From Comamonas serinivorans (GTDB lineage Bacteria; Pseudomonadota; Gammaproteobacteria; Burkholderiales; Burkholderiaceae_C), in contig NZ_CP021455.1 in NCBI RefSeq assembly GCF_002158865.1, positions 1,674,001 through 1,738,000 of the forward strand: a DNA stretch of 64,000 bases, given 5' to 3'. The position numbers and the translations under genes were made by a program. Positions 25,916-34,345 of the stretch are shown here, in pieces. The notes under the pieces are model-generated. The model did no database searches. It saw only the letters and a program-made list of their open reading frames with translations, and had not been told where the DNA came from. How positions within the stretch are numbered: the first letter of the stretch is position 1; each line of letters starts with the position of its first letter.

Positions 25916-26830
25916 ATGCACACTGTGGGCATGCGTTCATTCAGCCCCGAGTCCTCACCATCAGCCGCGTCGCCAACTCCGCTCTGGACGTCAGGCGCCT
26001 CAACAGCTTCGCCTGCTGGCTCGCCGAGCTTGCAGGACGGGCTTTCAGTGGCTTTGCCGGAAGGCTGGTCGGATGGGCCGTTGAAGGGGTCGCTGGGTGA
26101 CGCGTCAAGCGGCTCGCCAAATGGCTTGCCCAACGGCTCGTTCACGCACTCGCTGGCGGGCTTGGCCCCAGCGCCGTCCGCCGAGCCATCCGCGCTGTCA
26201 TCCGCGCAGCCGTTCGACCCGTCGTTCGACCCGTCATTCGCCGATTCACCCGCCCAGTCGTCGGCCGGTGCGTCAGCAGGCGTCGAAGGCGGGTCGGGCG
26301 CGGGGGATGGCGGAGGCGCCAGGGCGGGCAACTCAGGCGACGCGGATCGCGCGCCCGCCGAACCCACCCTTCACCAGGGCAGCTGCCTCTGCGGCGGCGT
26401 CCGCTACACGCTGCATGCCCCCATCCGGGCCGTCACGCATTGCCATTGCGGCATGTGCCAGCGCGCCCACGGTGCGGCCTTTGCCAGCTTTGGTGCGGTG
26501 CCGCTGGCGGACTTTCGCCTCGTGCAGGGCGAGGCGCTGTTGCGACAATATGCGTCGTCACCCGGCGTGGTGCGGCGCTTTTGCGGCCAGTGCGGCTCGC
26601 CCATCACCTGGCAGCGCGTGCAGGGCGAGTGGGCCGACTGGACCTGCTTCACCCTGGCCACACTGCTCACTCCGTTCAAGCCGGCCAAGCAGCGTCACGT
26701 GCACTGCGAATCGGCCCCGGCCTGGCAGGCCGCCGACCATGCCATCGGCTGCGAGGCGACCCGCCCGGCGCAGGGCAGGGCGGCCGATGGCCGTACCGCC
26801 GATGGTGCGGCCGTGGACGCCGCCGTGTGA
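25916..26830 (+). CDS. GFA-family (glutathione-dependent formaldehyde-activating-like) protein with a long low-complexity N-terminus
   Basis: A 304-residue open frame. Residues from about 155 on form a GFA / CENP-V zinc domain: GSCLCGGVRY, THCHCGMCQRAHGAAFASF and FCGQCGSPITW supply the zinc cysteines. The name is historical; most members are of unknown substrate. The first 150 residues are Ser/Pro/Ala/Gly/Asp-rich, with repeats such as FDPSFDPSF produced by 12-bp direct repeats. No start codon nearer the domain is evident, so the ATG at 25916 or a later non-ATG start may be used. Downstream lies the FUSC transporter gene on the same strand. Confidence 0.8.
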   Translation: MHTVGMRSFSPESSPSAASPTPLWTSGASTASPAGSPSLQDGLSVALPEGWSDGPLKGSLGDASSGSPNGLPNGSFTHSLAGLAPAPSAEPSALSSAQPFDPSFDPSFADSPAQSSAGASAGVEGGSGAGDGGGARAGNSGDADRAPAEPTLHQGSCLCGGVRYTLHAPIRAVTHCHCGMCQRAHGAAFASFGAVPLADFRLVQGEALLRQYASSPGVVRRFCGQCGSPITWQRVQGEWADWTCFTLATLLTPFKPAKQRHVHCESAPAWQAADHAIGCEATRPAQGRAADGRTADGAAVDAAV

Positions 26831-26847
26831 CCCAAACCCGTGAGCCT

Positions 26848-26893
26848 GTATGAGTCCCAACCCGAACAACGATGAACGCCAGTCCCACCATAC
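26848..26893. repeat. Doubtful 46-nt palindrome over the FUSC gene start
   Basis: GTATG at 26848 and CATAC ending at 26893 are exactly 46 nt apart, with CG at the expected inner positions and CCC right flank. The remaining arms do not pair. It includes the start codon at 26850. Could be chance or a decayed copy. Confidence 0.35.
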
Positions 26894-27980
26894 CCCGTGG
26901 TGGTCGTGGCACCGCGTGCAGGGCCGCCTGCGCCTTGAATGGCGCGACCTGACCGAGGTCAAGCGCAGCGACCGCAGCTGGCACATGCCATTCGCGGCGG
27001 CGCTGGCCTCGGGCATTCCGCTGTTCGTGGGCGCGTTTTTCGGGCGCATGGACTTCGGCCTGCTGGCCAGCCTGGGCGGCATGGTGTTCCTCAGCCTGCC
27101 CAACTCGCCGCTGCAGCACCGCATGATGATGCTGCTCGCGGCCTCGTTCGGCATGGTGGCCAGCTTCGCCGTTGGCGCGCTCACGCAGTTCTGGCCCGCG
27201 CTCATGGTGCTGGCCCTCACGCTGATCGCCATGGTGGTCAACATGGTCTGCCGCACCTACCGCCTGGGGCCGCCGGGCAGCCTGTTCTTCATCATGGCCG
27301 CCGCCATCGCGGCCTACACGCCCGGCACGCTGGAACAGGTGCCGCTGCGCGTGGGCGTGGTCGCCATGGGCTGTCTCGTCGCCTGCCTGGTGGCCTTCGT
27401 CTACTCGCTGTACATGACGCGCGTGGCGCCGCCACCGCCCGCGCCCGAGCTGCCGGCGCCCGACTTCGATTTCGTGGTCTACGACTCGGTCGTCATCGGC
27501 GCCTTCGTCGGGCTGTCGCTGGTCGTGGCCGAGGTGCTGGGCCTGGAGCGCGCCTACTGGGTGCCCGTCAGCTGCCTGGCCGTCATCCAGGGCGCCAACC
27601 TGCGCGCGGCCTGGAGCAAGCAGGTGCACCGCATCATCGGCACCGCCGCCGGGCTGCTCATCGCCTGGGGCCTGCTCAGCCTGCCGCTCAACGTCTGGAC
27701 GCTGAGCGCCATCATGATGGCGCTGTCCTTCCTCATCGAAACCCTGGTGGTGCGGCACTACGGCCTGGCCGCCACCTTCATCACGCCGCTCACCATCTTC
27801 CTGGCCGAAGCCGTGCACCTGGGCCAAAGCGACCCCACGCCCTTGATCCACGCCCGCTTCATCGACACCGTGATCGGCGCCTTCATCGGCTACCTGGGCG
27901 CCTTGCTCATCCACAACCCCCGCGTGCGCCCGGTGCTCAGCCGCTGGATGCGGGCGGTGCTGCCGAGCAGGGTGCGGTGA
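26850..27980 (+). CDS. FUSC-family membrane protein (aromatic-acid exporter-like)
   Basis: A 376-residue membrane protein with two sets of about five hydrophobic segments, as in the FUSC / AaeB / YccS-like family: an N-terminal soluble stretch (residues 1-45), membrane helices 45-190, a short linker (APPPPAPELPAPDFDF), and a second helix set 205-370 with the AYWVPVSCLAVIQGANLRAAW block. Relatives export aromatic carboxylates or fusaric acid. Large soluble domains of the AaeB type are absent, so it is a short form. It starts 19 bp after the GFA-domain gene. Confidence 0.85.
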   Translation: MSPNPNNDERQSHHTPWWSWHRVQGRLRLEWRDLTEVKRSDRSWHMPFAAALASGIPLFVGAFFGRMDFGLLASLGGMVFLSLPNSPLQHRMMMLLAASFGMVASFAVGALTQFWPALMVLALTLIAMVVNMVCRTYRLGPPGSLFFIMAAAIAAYTPGTLEQVPLRVGVVAMGCLVACLVAFVYSLYMTRVAPPPPAPELPAPDFDFVVYDSVVIGAFVGLSLVVAEVLGLERAYWVPVSCLAVIQGANLRAAWSKQVHRIIGTAAGLLIAWGLLSLPLNVWTLSAIMMALSFLIETLVVRHYGLAATFITPLTIFLAEAVHLGQSDPTPLIHARFIDTVIGAFIGYLGALLIHNPRVRPVLSRWMRAVLPSRVR

Positions 27981-28150
27981 GGGAGTTAGGCCTCTTTCGA
28001 CCTGGAGCGGCTCCTCTGAACAGGATGCTCTGGCCAGGATCTGAAAGAAAGCTTCCGCCTGCTATCTCAAAATGTATCTGCTAATCTAGACGCGCGGCAC
28101 AGTGCTTGCACTGTTGCATAAGCCTCTTCTGGAATTTGACCAACGTGCCC

Positions 28151-28663
28151 ATGCCAAGGATCACTGAAAACGAACTATTGTTGGTTTCGAAATCCAATCA
28201 GGAGACTCTGAAAGGATTTGTTCGAGGTGCCCAGCTGACCAGTCGGTCTGGCAAGACAATTCATGAATTGCAAGTGCGCGTTGCTTTGGATCGTATCAAG
28301 TTAGCGAATCTCCATCTAAGGCAAGCAGTCGCTTCTTCACGAGCGAAGCTCCCCCAGCACCGAAGCACGGTAAGCAGAGCTTATTATGCGATGTATCACG
28401 CCGCTCGGGCCGCCACATATATTTCTATCGGTGGTGACGATCACGAGCAGCACTCGGTGCTTCCGACAAAGCTCCCGGCGGACTTTCCTAATTGTGATGA
28501 GTGGAAGAATAGACTCAAGATTGCCAGACTAGAGCGCAATCGTGCAGACTACGATCCCTATCCTGCGGGTGATATGGAATTCAGCGAATCTGCCGGAGAA
28601 TTGCTTCAAAACGCGCGCATACTGGTAAAGCTGGCGCGTGCTTATCTCCAATCAAAGACATAG
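28151..28663 (+). CDS. HEPN-domain protein
   Basis: A 170-residue alpha-helical protein of the HEPN superfamily. Two signatures are seen: the helix SRAYYAMYHAARAATYIS (about residues 75-93), typical of HEPN domains of the MNT-HEPN type, and LERNRADYDPYP (about residues 127-138), the R..ADY end of the fold. HEPN proteins are often RNases in toxin-antitoxin or phage-defence systems; the usual R-x4-6-H motif is matched only by RAYYAMYH (R-x6-H), so nuclease activity is uncertain. The first 60 residues (VRVALDRIKLANLHL) are helical. ATG 28151 was chosen. It is 13 bp upstream of the ATPase gene, so the pair is probably translated together. Confidence 0.82.
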   Translation: MPRITENELLLVSKSNQETLKGFVRGAQLTSRSGKTIHELQVRVALDRIKLANLHLRQAVASSRAKLPQHRSTVSRAYYAMYHAARAATYISIGGDDHEQHSVLPTKLPADFPNCDEWKNRLKIARLERNRADYDPYPAGDMEFSESAGELLQNARILVKLARAYLQSKT

Positions 28664-28676
28664 GGAATACAGTGGT

Positions 28677-30332
28677 ATGTCATTGGAATCGACAACGCGA
28701 AAAATAATCGAGGACGAGCTTCGAGCGGCTGGAATTCAACCAGTTTCTGTTCAGATAAGAACATTCCCAAACGAAGTAATCGCAATCATTGAGGTTGACC
28801 GAGACTATGAAGCTGCTCTGTCCGTTGCTCAGCGCATTGACGAGATACTTGATAATGGGTTTGTCACAGTTCGACAAACCAGGGCTGCGTCACTTCGTAC
28901 GGAAAATTCTCGCGTATCTGGCGTACATGACGACCGAATTTCTGACCTCATTCGTTTACTCAACGCTCGTTCACGCACATCGGAAACTCAGCCCAGCTTG
29001 CGATATATTGCAGATGTGGCAGAACGGCTTAGCCTTGCGATATCGCCTCGGCATCACTTAATTTTCGGACGACGCGGAGTTGGGAAAACAGCACTGCTGC
29101 TCGAAGCAAAGCGGGTTCTGGAGTTGCAAGGATCCAACGTCCTTTGGGTGAATATGCAATCGCTTCGGTCGCTAGGCGCACCACATGCATTCCTTACTGT
29201 AGCGCTAAGGATCTGTGACTTGATACTCGGCGCCTACGCTAGCCGCCCCGATTCATCTCAAGGCCATGAATCATTAAAACTCTTGCGGGCTACGATCGAG
29301 CAACGGTTTCAGCCGAACGCCGCGTCACTAGACGATGTGGCTCTCTTGGTGCCGCAGTTGCAACAAGTGTGCGCCAGATTTTGTCTTCAATCTGGCTCGT
29401 CGCTTTTCATTTTTCTTGATGACATTCACTACGTGAAAAGTAGCGATGCCCCTAAGTTCCTAGATCTCATTCATGGGGTCACTCGTGATTGCCCAGTCTG
29501 GCTCAAGGTGGCTGGTATACAGCACCAGACTCGTTGGTTCATTCCAGACCCGCCTACTGGACTTCAGACAGGACATGATGCCGCGATCATTAACTTGGAC
29601 GTGACACTGGAACAGCCAGAGAAGGCGAAAATTTTTCTCGAAAAAATTCTGCGGGGTTACGCAGAAGAAAGCAACGCGTTACCATTGAGCGGCGTTGTGA
29701 GTGCGTCGGCGATCGATAGGTTGGTACTAGCTTCCGGTGGCGTGCCGCGAGATTTCTTGACGCTCTGTGCGGCTTCACTTCAGACAGCTAGGCAACGGTC
29801 GAATGCAAAGACAGTGGGTGTTCAAGACGTCAATAATGCTGCCGGTATCATAAGCCAAACAAAGCAACAGGAACTTGAAGACGACGCTGCGGCTACCTCA
29901 GGTCGTTCAGCCATTTTGGTTGCCTCTCTGAACATCGTTAGGGACTTCTTGCTGAGTGATCAGCAAATTACTTTCTTTCGTATTGAGTTTCGCGATAAAG
30001 AATTGCATCAGGGTGAATACCGTGCATTACAAGCCCTTGCAGATCTACGAATGATTCATCTAATAAATGCGAGCCTATCGGATCCTCATCATGCTGGAAA
30101 ACGGTCGGAAGTCTATCTATTAGATCTGAGTCAATACTCCGGTTCTCGTCTCAAGCAAAATCTTTACGTGTTGGATTTTGAGAAAGGCCATATGGTTCTG
30201 AAAAGGACTCGAAGTTCAGAACCCGCACGCGTGGGAGATACGGTACTAAAGTTAGTATCACTCTTGCGGCGTGCGCCAATGCTCAATTTGGACCGCCTGT
30301 CAGATTCCATTCTGCCGGCGCACGATTTATGA
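28677..30332 (+). CDS. AAA/STAND-like P-loop ATPase of a two-gene cassette
   Basis: A 551-residue ATPase. Residues 1-70 form a small alpha/beta domain (VSVQIRTFPNEVIAIIEVDRD) that I do not recognise. The P-loop domain follows: Walker A GRRGVGKTALL (about 131-141), Walker B SLFIFLDDIHYV (about 242-253), and a sensor-like strand CPVWLKVAGIQHQTRW (about 272-287). Helical DFLTLCAASLQTAR and a C-terminal winged-helix-like region (FFRIEFRDKELHQGEYRALQALADLRMIHLI) follow, as in AAA/STAND or Orc/Cdc6-like ATPases. With the HEPN gene it looks like a self-contained conflict or defence module; function is inferred from that pairing. Confidence 0.82.
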   Translation: MSLESTTRKIIEDELRAAGIQPVSVQIRTFPNEVIAIIEVDRDYEAALSVAQRIDEILDNGFVTVRQTRAASLRTENSRVSGVHDDRISDLIRLLNARSRTSETQPSLRYIADVAERLSLAISPRHHLIFGRRGVGKTALLLEAKRVLELQGSNVLWVNMQSLRSLGAPHAFLTVALRICDLILGAYASRPDSSQGHESLKLLRATIEQRFQPNAASLDDVALLVPQLQQVCARFCLQSGSSLFIFLDDIHYVKSSDAPKFLDLIHGVTRDCPVWLKVAGIQHQTRWFIPDPPTGLQTGHDAAIINLDVTLEQPEKAKIFLEKILRGYAEESNALPLSGVVSASAIDRLVLASGGVPRDFLTLCAASLQTARQRSNAKTVGVQDVNNAAGIISQTKQQELEDDAAATSGRSAILVASLNIVRDFLLSDQQITFFRIEFRDKELHQGEYRALQALADLRMIHLINASLSDPHHAGKRSEVYLLDLSQYSGSRLKQNLYVLDFEKGHMVLKRTRSSEPARVGDTVLKLVSLLRRAPMLNLDRLSDSILPAHDL

Positions 30333-30408
30333 GAAATATTTCGCGGTAAGGGATATTCACGGCTTGCTGATCGTGCAGAGCACGCTTGCGACCGCCCGAT
30401 TGCAAGGC

Positions 30409-30436
30409 CGGCCGAAAAGCTGCTTTTGGCCGTTTT
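30409..30436 (+). terminator. Intrinsic terminator of the HEPN/ATPase island
   Basis: CGGCC and AAAAGC on the left (30409-30413, 30415-30420) pair with GCTTTT and GGCCG on the right (30422-30432), with one bulged G and a very short loop, then TTTT at 30433-30436. Sits 77 bp after the ATPase stop. Confidence 0.6.
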
Positions 30437-30486
30437 GCTGTCGCCCAACTGCTGCCCCCGCCTCTTGGCCAGCCTGATGAGGCCAC

Positions 30487-31461
30487 TTAGCCCATCGTGA
30501 TCACCACCCGCCCGGCCAGCGCGTTGTGCTGTACGTCGGCCACGGCCTGCTGGATGTCGGCCATGGGCAATTGGCGTGCGATGCGCGGCTTGAGCTTGCC
30601 TTCGCCAAACCACTGCATGACTTCGGCCATGAGCTGCGCGGCGAGCGCGGGCTGGCGTTCGCGGCACTGGCGCATGTCCACGCCGACCAGGCTGGCGCCT
30701 TTGACGATGCTGAGGTTGGTGCCCAGCTTGCCGATGTCGCCGCTGGCGAAGCCGACCATGAGCAGGCGGCCGCCCCAGCCCAGGGTGCGGAAGGCGGTGT
30801 CGGTGGCGGCGCCGCCCACGGGGTCGACGATGACGTCGACGCCGCGCTTGCCGGCCAGGGCCTTGACTTCGTCCTTCCAGGCGTCGGTGCTGGTGTCGAC
30901 CACCTCGTCGGCGCCGGCCTCGAGGGCGGCCTGGCGGCGGTCAGCGGTGCGGGCGCCGGCAATCACGCGCGCGCCCAGCAGGTGGGCGATTTCGACGGCG
31001 GCGTAGCCCACGCTGCCGGCGGCGCCCAGCACCAGCACGGTTTCACCGGCCTTGAGCTGGCCGCGTTCGCGCAGGGCATACAGCGCCGTGCAGTAGGCGG
31101 CGGGCAGGGCGCTGGCGGCCACCAGGTCGGCATCGGGCGACAGGCGGTAAGCCAGGTCCTGGTCGACCACGGCCTGGCCGGCCCAGCAGCTGCGCACCAG
31201 GCAGGCCACCTTGTCGCCGACCTGATGGCTGGTGACGCCCTCGCCAACGGCGGCCACGGTGCCTGCGCATTCGCTGCCGCCGATCCAGGGGATGGTGTCC
31301 AGCACCTGGTATTTGCCTTCGGCGCGCAGCAGGTCGACGAACGAGATGGCGCTGGCGTGCACGTCGATGAGGACCTGGCCGGGCGCTGGCTGGGGCGGGG
31401 GCACGTCGTCCAGCGTGACGCGGGGCGGGGTGGCGAATTCGTGGATGCGCAGGGCTTTCAT
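30487..31461 (-). CDS. NADPH:quinone oxidoreductase-type MDR enzyme
   Basis: A 324-residue zinc-free medium-chain reductase of the quinone oxidoreductase (QOR) group. The N-terminal GroES-like part (MKALRIHEFATPPRVTLDDVPPPQPAPGQVLIDVHASAISFVDLL) lacks catalytic zinc ligands. The Rossmann motif is VLGAAGSVGYAAVEIAHLLGARVIAGART (about residue 148). DVIVDPVGG is conserved in QORs. Substrate, a quinone or enone, is unknown. The ATG at 31459-31461 gives the natural start; an upstream frame adds 26 residues. It is convergent with the ATPase island. Confidence 0.92.
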   Translation of the reverse strand: MKALRIHEFATPPRVTLDDVPPPQPAPGQVLIDVHASAISFVDLLRAEGKYQVLDTIPWIGGSECAGTVAAVGEGVTSHQVGDKVACLVRSCWAGQAVVDQDLAYRLSPDADLVAASALPAAYCTALYALRERGQLKAGETVLVLGAAGSVGYAAVEIAHLLGARVIAGARTADRRQAALEAGADEVVDTSTDAWKDEVKALAGKRGVDVIVDPVGGAATDTAFRTLGWGGRLLMVGFASGDIGKLGTNLSIVKGASLVGVDMRQCRERQPALAAQLMAEVMQWFGEGKLKPRIARQLPMADIQQAVADVQHNALAGRVVITMG

Positions 31462-31527
31462 GGGCGGGGGCAGTGCGGTCAAGGGGTGGATGAAACGGCG
31501 GTGGTGCGTCTGCCAACATGGGCAGGG

Positions 31528-31573
31528 GTATCTGCGCATGGCCGTTCAATGTCAAACGGGCATGTGAACATAC
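31528..31573. repeat. 46-nt palindromic element, copy 11
   Basis: 14 of 19 arm positions pair, plus a G-T, including CATGGCCGTT against AACGGGCATG. Left flank GGG, right TCC. Lies 66 bp upstream of the quinone oxidoreductase start. Confidence 0.88.
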
Positions 31574-32001
31574 TCCTGAATGCATGGGCCTCGAGTGCCA
31601 ATGCACTGGGCGCGCTGCCGGGTTGCTGGCGTGGGGCACGGTTCACGGCTGCACCGCGGCGGCTGCTCGGCTTGCGGCGATCCGGTCCATCGTCCAGCGC
31701 GGCCTGACCCGATTGCAAGCCGGTCGCAAGCCGGTCGCGGGCGGTCCGCACACCTGAATTCCACGTGTCGTGTGGCTGCCCGCTGTGCCGGTCCGCCGCG
31801 ATGCGGTTGGCCATGCATGCGTCGCCCACTCTAGGGGCCGCGTCGCTGGCGCGCAGCCACCTGGGCGTCTTGCCACGGCGGGCGGCGCGAATCGCCACGA
31901 GGCCCGCAGGGCGGTGCGGTGGTCGGCGTGGCGCTGCTCGGGCCTGGGCCACAATCGCCGCTTTGCCTGCCATGCCGGTCGTTCGGGGCCGTGCCACCGC
32001 C
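31574..32001. other. Gene-free gap before the GST gene
   Basis: About 430 bp with no supportable gene. It should contain the promoters of the two divergent genes, but no clear -35/-10 pair is visible in the GC-rich sequence. Confidence 0.45.
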
Positions 32002-32814
32002 ATGACCGCTTTGCCCGTGCTGTACAGCTTTCGCCGTTGCCCCTATGCGATGCGCGCGCGCTGGGCGCTGTGGGTGGCGGGTCAGGCGGTCGAGCACCGC
32101 GAGATCCTGCTGCGCGACAAGCCCGCCGCGCTGTTGCAGGCCTCGCCCAAGGGCACGGTGCCGGTGCTGGTGCTGCCCGATGGCACGGTGATCGACGAAA
32201 GCCTGGCGGTGATGCGCTGGGCGCTGGCGCGTCATGACCCCGAGCAGTGGCTGCAGCCCGAGCGCGAATCATTGGTCGCGATGCTGGACAGCATCGCCGA
32301 CTGCCAGACGCGCTTCAAGCCCCACCTGGACCGCAGCAAGTACCCGCAGCGCCATGCCGACGAGCTGCGCGCCTGGGCCGCGCGTGACGGTGCGGTGGCG
32401 ACCGCCGTGGCGGAGTCTGATCCACGGGCGGGTGCGCCATGGGGTTCGCCAGCGGGCTCGGCGCACGCGCCCGGGCTGGTCGGGCCCGAGTTCGGAACCG
32501 AGCGCCATGCCGCCGTGCTGGCCGCCTACGTGGCGGCGCAGCACGCCTTGGCCGGCGCCTACCTGCAAGCCCTGAACGCACGCCTGGACGAGGGCGGCGC
32601 CCACCTGTTTGGCGAGCGCCCGGCATTGGCCGACTTCGCCATCGCACCCTTTGTGCGCCAGTACGCCGCGGTGGATGCGGCGCGGTGGGCGAGCGGCCCC
32701 TGGCCGGCGCTGCGAGCCTGGCTGGCGGGCCTGCTGGCGCGGCCCGAATTCGAGTGGGCGGTGATGCGCAAAGTGCCCGTCTGGCAGGCACCCACCTCGG
32801 GAGCCGCGACATGA
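32002..32814 (+). CDS. Glutathione S-transferase-like protein
   Basis: A 270-residue protein with an N-terminal thioredoxin-fold GST domain: LYSFRRCPYAMRARWAL (residues 7-23) carries the Cys-Pro-Tyr of Omega/Beta-like GSTs, and SPKGTVPVLVLPDGTVIDESLAVMRWA is the GST cis-Pro/glutathione loop. The C-terminal helical domain follows (residues 100-265) and carries an Ala/Pro/Gly-rich insert around 145-160. Likely a cytosolic glutathione-linked reductase or transferase. Its stop overlaps the start of the MFS gene (ATGA), so the two are coupled. Confidence 0.87.
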   Translation: MTALPVLYSFRRCPYAMRARWALWVAGQAVEHREILLRDKPAALLQASPKGTVPVLVLPDGTVIDESLAVMRWALARHDPEQWLQPERESLVAMLDSIADCQTRFKPHLDRSKYPQRHADELRAWAARDGAVATAVAESDPRAGAPWGSPAGSAHAPGLVGPEFGTERHAAVLAAYVAAQHALAGAYLQALNARLDEGGAHLFGERPALADFAIAPFVRQYAAVDAARWASGPWPALRAWLAGLLARPEFEWAVMRKVPVWQAPTSGAAT

Positions 32815-34148
32815 GCGCAGCCGATTCACCCGCCCGTCCGGCATCTGACGCAGCCGCGCCGGCCCGTGCTGCCGGGCCGGATGCCGGGCCCCCCGAGGGC
32901 GCCGCGTTGAAGACGAGCGGCGCGAGCGCACCAGGCGCGCCTGCGGGCGGTGCGGCCACCTCCTCGGGGGTGCCGGCACTGGCGGTCGCAGCGCTGTCGT
33001 TCGCGGCCTTCCTCAGCGGCACCTCGCTGCGCCTGACCGATGCGCTGCTGCCGCGGTTGGGCGGCGAGTTCGGCATGGACCTGGCGCAGGTGGCCCGCGT
33101 GGTGACGCTGTTCGCCGTGGCCTATGGCGTGGCGCAGCTGCTGTTCGGGCCGCTGGGCGACCGCTTCGGCAAGTACCGCGTCGTGGCCTGGGCCTGCGTG
33201 GCCTCGGTGCTGACCACGCTGAGTTGCGCGCTGGCGCCGGGATTTCAGACCTTGGCGCTGGGGCGGCTGCTGGCCGGGGCCACGACGGCGGCCATCATCC
33301 CGCTGTCCATGGCCTGGATTGGCGACAACGTGCCCTATGAACAACGCCAGCCGGTGCTGGCGCGCTTTCTGCTCGGGCAGATCCTGGGGGTGTCGGCGGG
33401 CGTGTGGCTGGGGGGCTTTGCCGCCGATCACCTGAGCTGGCGCACGCCGTTCGTGCTGATCGCGGCCTGTTTCGCGCTGGCCAGCGTGCTGTTGTTCTGG
33501 CAGCACCGGCGTTTGCGGCCCCAAGCCCCCGTGGCCTCGGAGGCGCAGGGATTCGTGGTCGCGCGCATGGCGCGCGAATTCGGCCAGGTGCTGGCCAAGC
33601 CCTGGGCGCGCGTGGTGCTGCTGGCGGTGTTCCTGGAGGGCGCCTGCCTGTATGGCGTGTTTGCCTTCGTGGCCACCCATCTGCACCACACCTTCGGTCT
33701 GTCGCTGTCCACGGCCGGCAGCATGGTGATGCTGTTCGGCTTTGGCGGCGTGTTGTACGCCGTGGCCTCGCCGTGGCTGGTGCCGCGCCTGGGCGAGGTG
33801 GGGCTGATCCGCGTGGGCGGCGTGCTGATGGCGGTGTCGCTGGGGCTGGTCGCCCTGGCGCCGCTGTGGTGGTGGGCCATGCCGGCCTGCTTCGTCACCG
33901 GCCTGGGCTTTTACATGATGCACAACACGCTGCAGATCAACGCCACGCAAATGGCGCCCGAGCGGCGCGGCGCGGCGGTGTCGGCCTTTGCCTCGTGCTT
34001 TTTCATGGGCCAGGCGCTGGGCGTGGCCACGGCGGGGCGGCTGGTGGCGCAGTGGGGCTCGGCGCAGGTGATGCTGGCCGGGGCCACCGGCGTGCTGGGG
34101 GTGTCGCTGCTGTTCGCCTGGCGACGGGCCCGGCGCGGCCCGGCGTGA
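32811..34148 (+). CDS. MFS transporter
   Basis: A 445-residue major-facilitator-superfamily protein. After a disordered N-terminus (residues 1-55, Ala/Gly/Pro-rich) come 12 predicted helices, with the loop 2-3 motif FGPLGDRFGKYRVV (about residue 110) and MAWIGDNVPYEQRQPVLARFLLGQILG. It resembles sugar- or drug-type MFS exporters of the arabinose-efflux group; the substrate is unknown. It begins within the GST stop codon, suggesting the two genes act together in export or detoxification. Confidence 0.9.
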   Translation: MSAADSPARPASDAAAPARAAGPDAGPPEGAALKTSGASAPGAPAGGAATSSGVPALAVAALSFAAFLSGTSLRLTDALLPRLGGEFGMDLAQVARVVTLFAVAYGVAQLLFGPLGDRFGKYRVVAWACVASVLTTLSCALAPGFQTLALGRLLAGATTAAIIPLSMAWIGDNVPYEQRQPVLARFLLGQILGVSAGVWLGGFAADHLSWRTPFVLIAACFALASVLLFWQHRRLRPQAPVASEAQGFVVARMAREFGQVLAKPWARVVLLAVFLEGACLYGVFAFVATHLHHTFGLSLSTAGSMVMLFGFGGVLYAVASPWLVPRLGEVGLIRVGGVLMAVSLGLVALAPLWWWAMPACFVTGLGFYMMHNTLQINATQMAPERRGAAVSAFASCFFMGQALGVATAGRLVAQWGSAQVMLAGATGVLGVSLLFAWRRARRGPA

Positions 34149-34345
34149 GCACGCGATGGGGGGCGCTGTCCGCAACGCTTGCCTCACGACCGATTCACGC
34201 AGGCCTGCGGTGTGCGCCGTGGCGCACAGTCGCATGAAGTCACCCAAAAGCCGCTGTGTTGCGCGATGATGCGTCGCAGCCGGGGCTGAACCCGGCCTCC
34301 GCCGCCGGATCCGGTGGGGGCTGTGAACCGATTGCGAGGACGACG

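Larger units (their letters stand above)
27985..30440. other. AT-richer two-gene island (HEPN + ATPase)
   Basis: From about 28.0 to 30.4 kb base composition falls to near half GC, clearly below the surrounding DNA, and codon use changes (many A/T third positions). It carries just the HEPN-domain gene and the ATPase gene on the + strand, ending in a hairpin terminator. No integrase, transposase, tRNA or direct repeat boundary was found; the composition alone argues for acquisition from elsewhere. Confidence 0.75.

Noticed and set aside
28625..28670. GTA...TAC exactly 46 nt apart between the HEPN and ATPase genes
   Set aside because: Only the outer three bases pair, position 4/43 mismatches, the inner CG stem is missing, and the region is AT-rich, so chance is likely.
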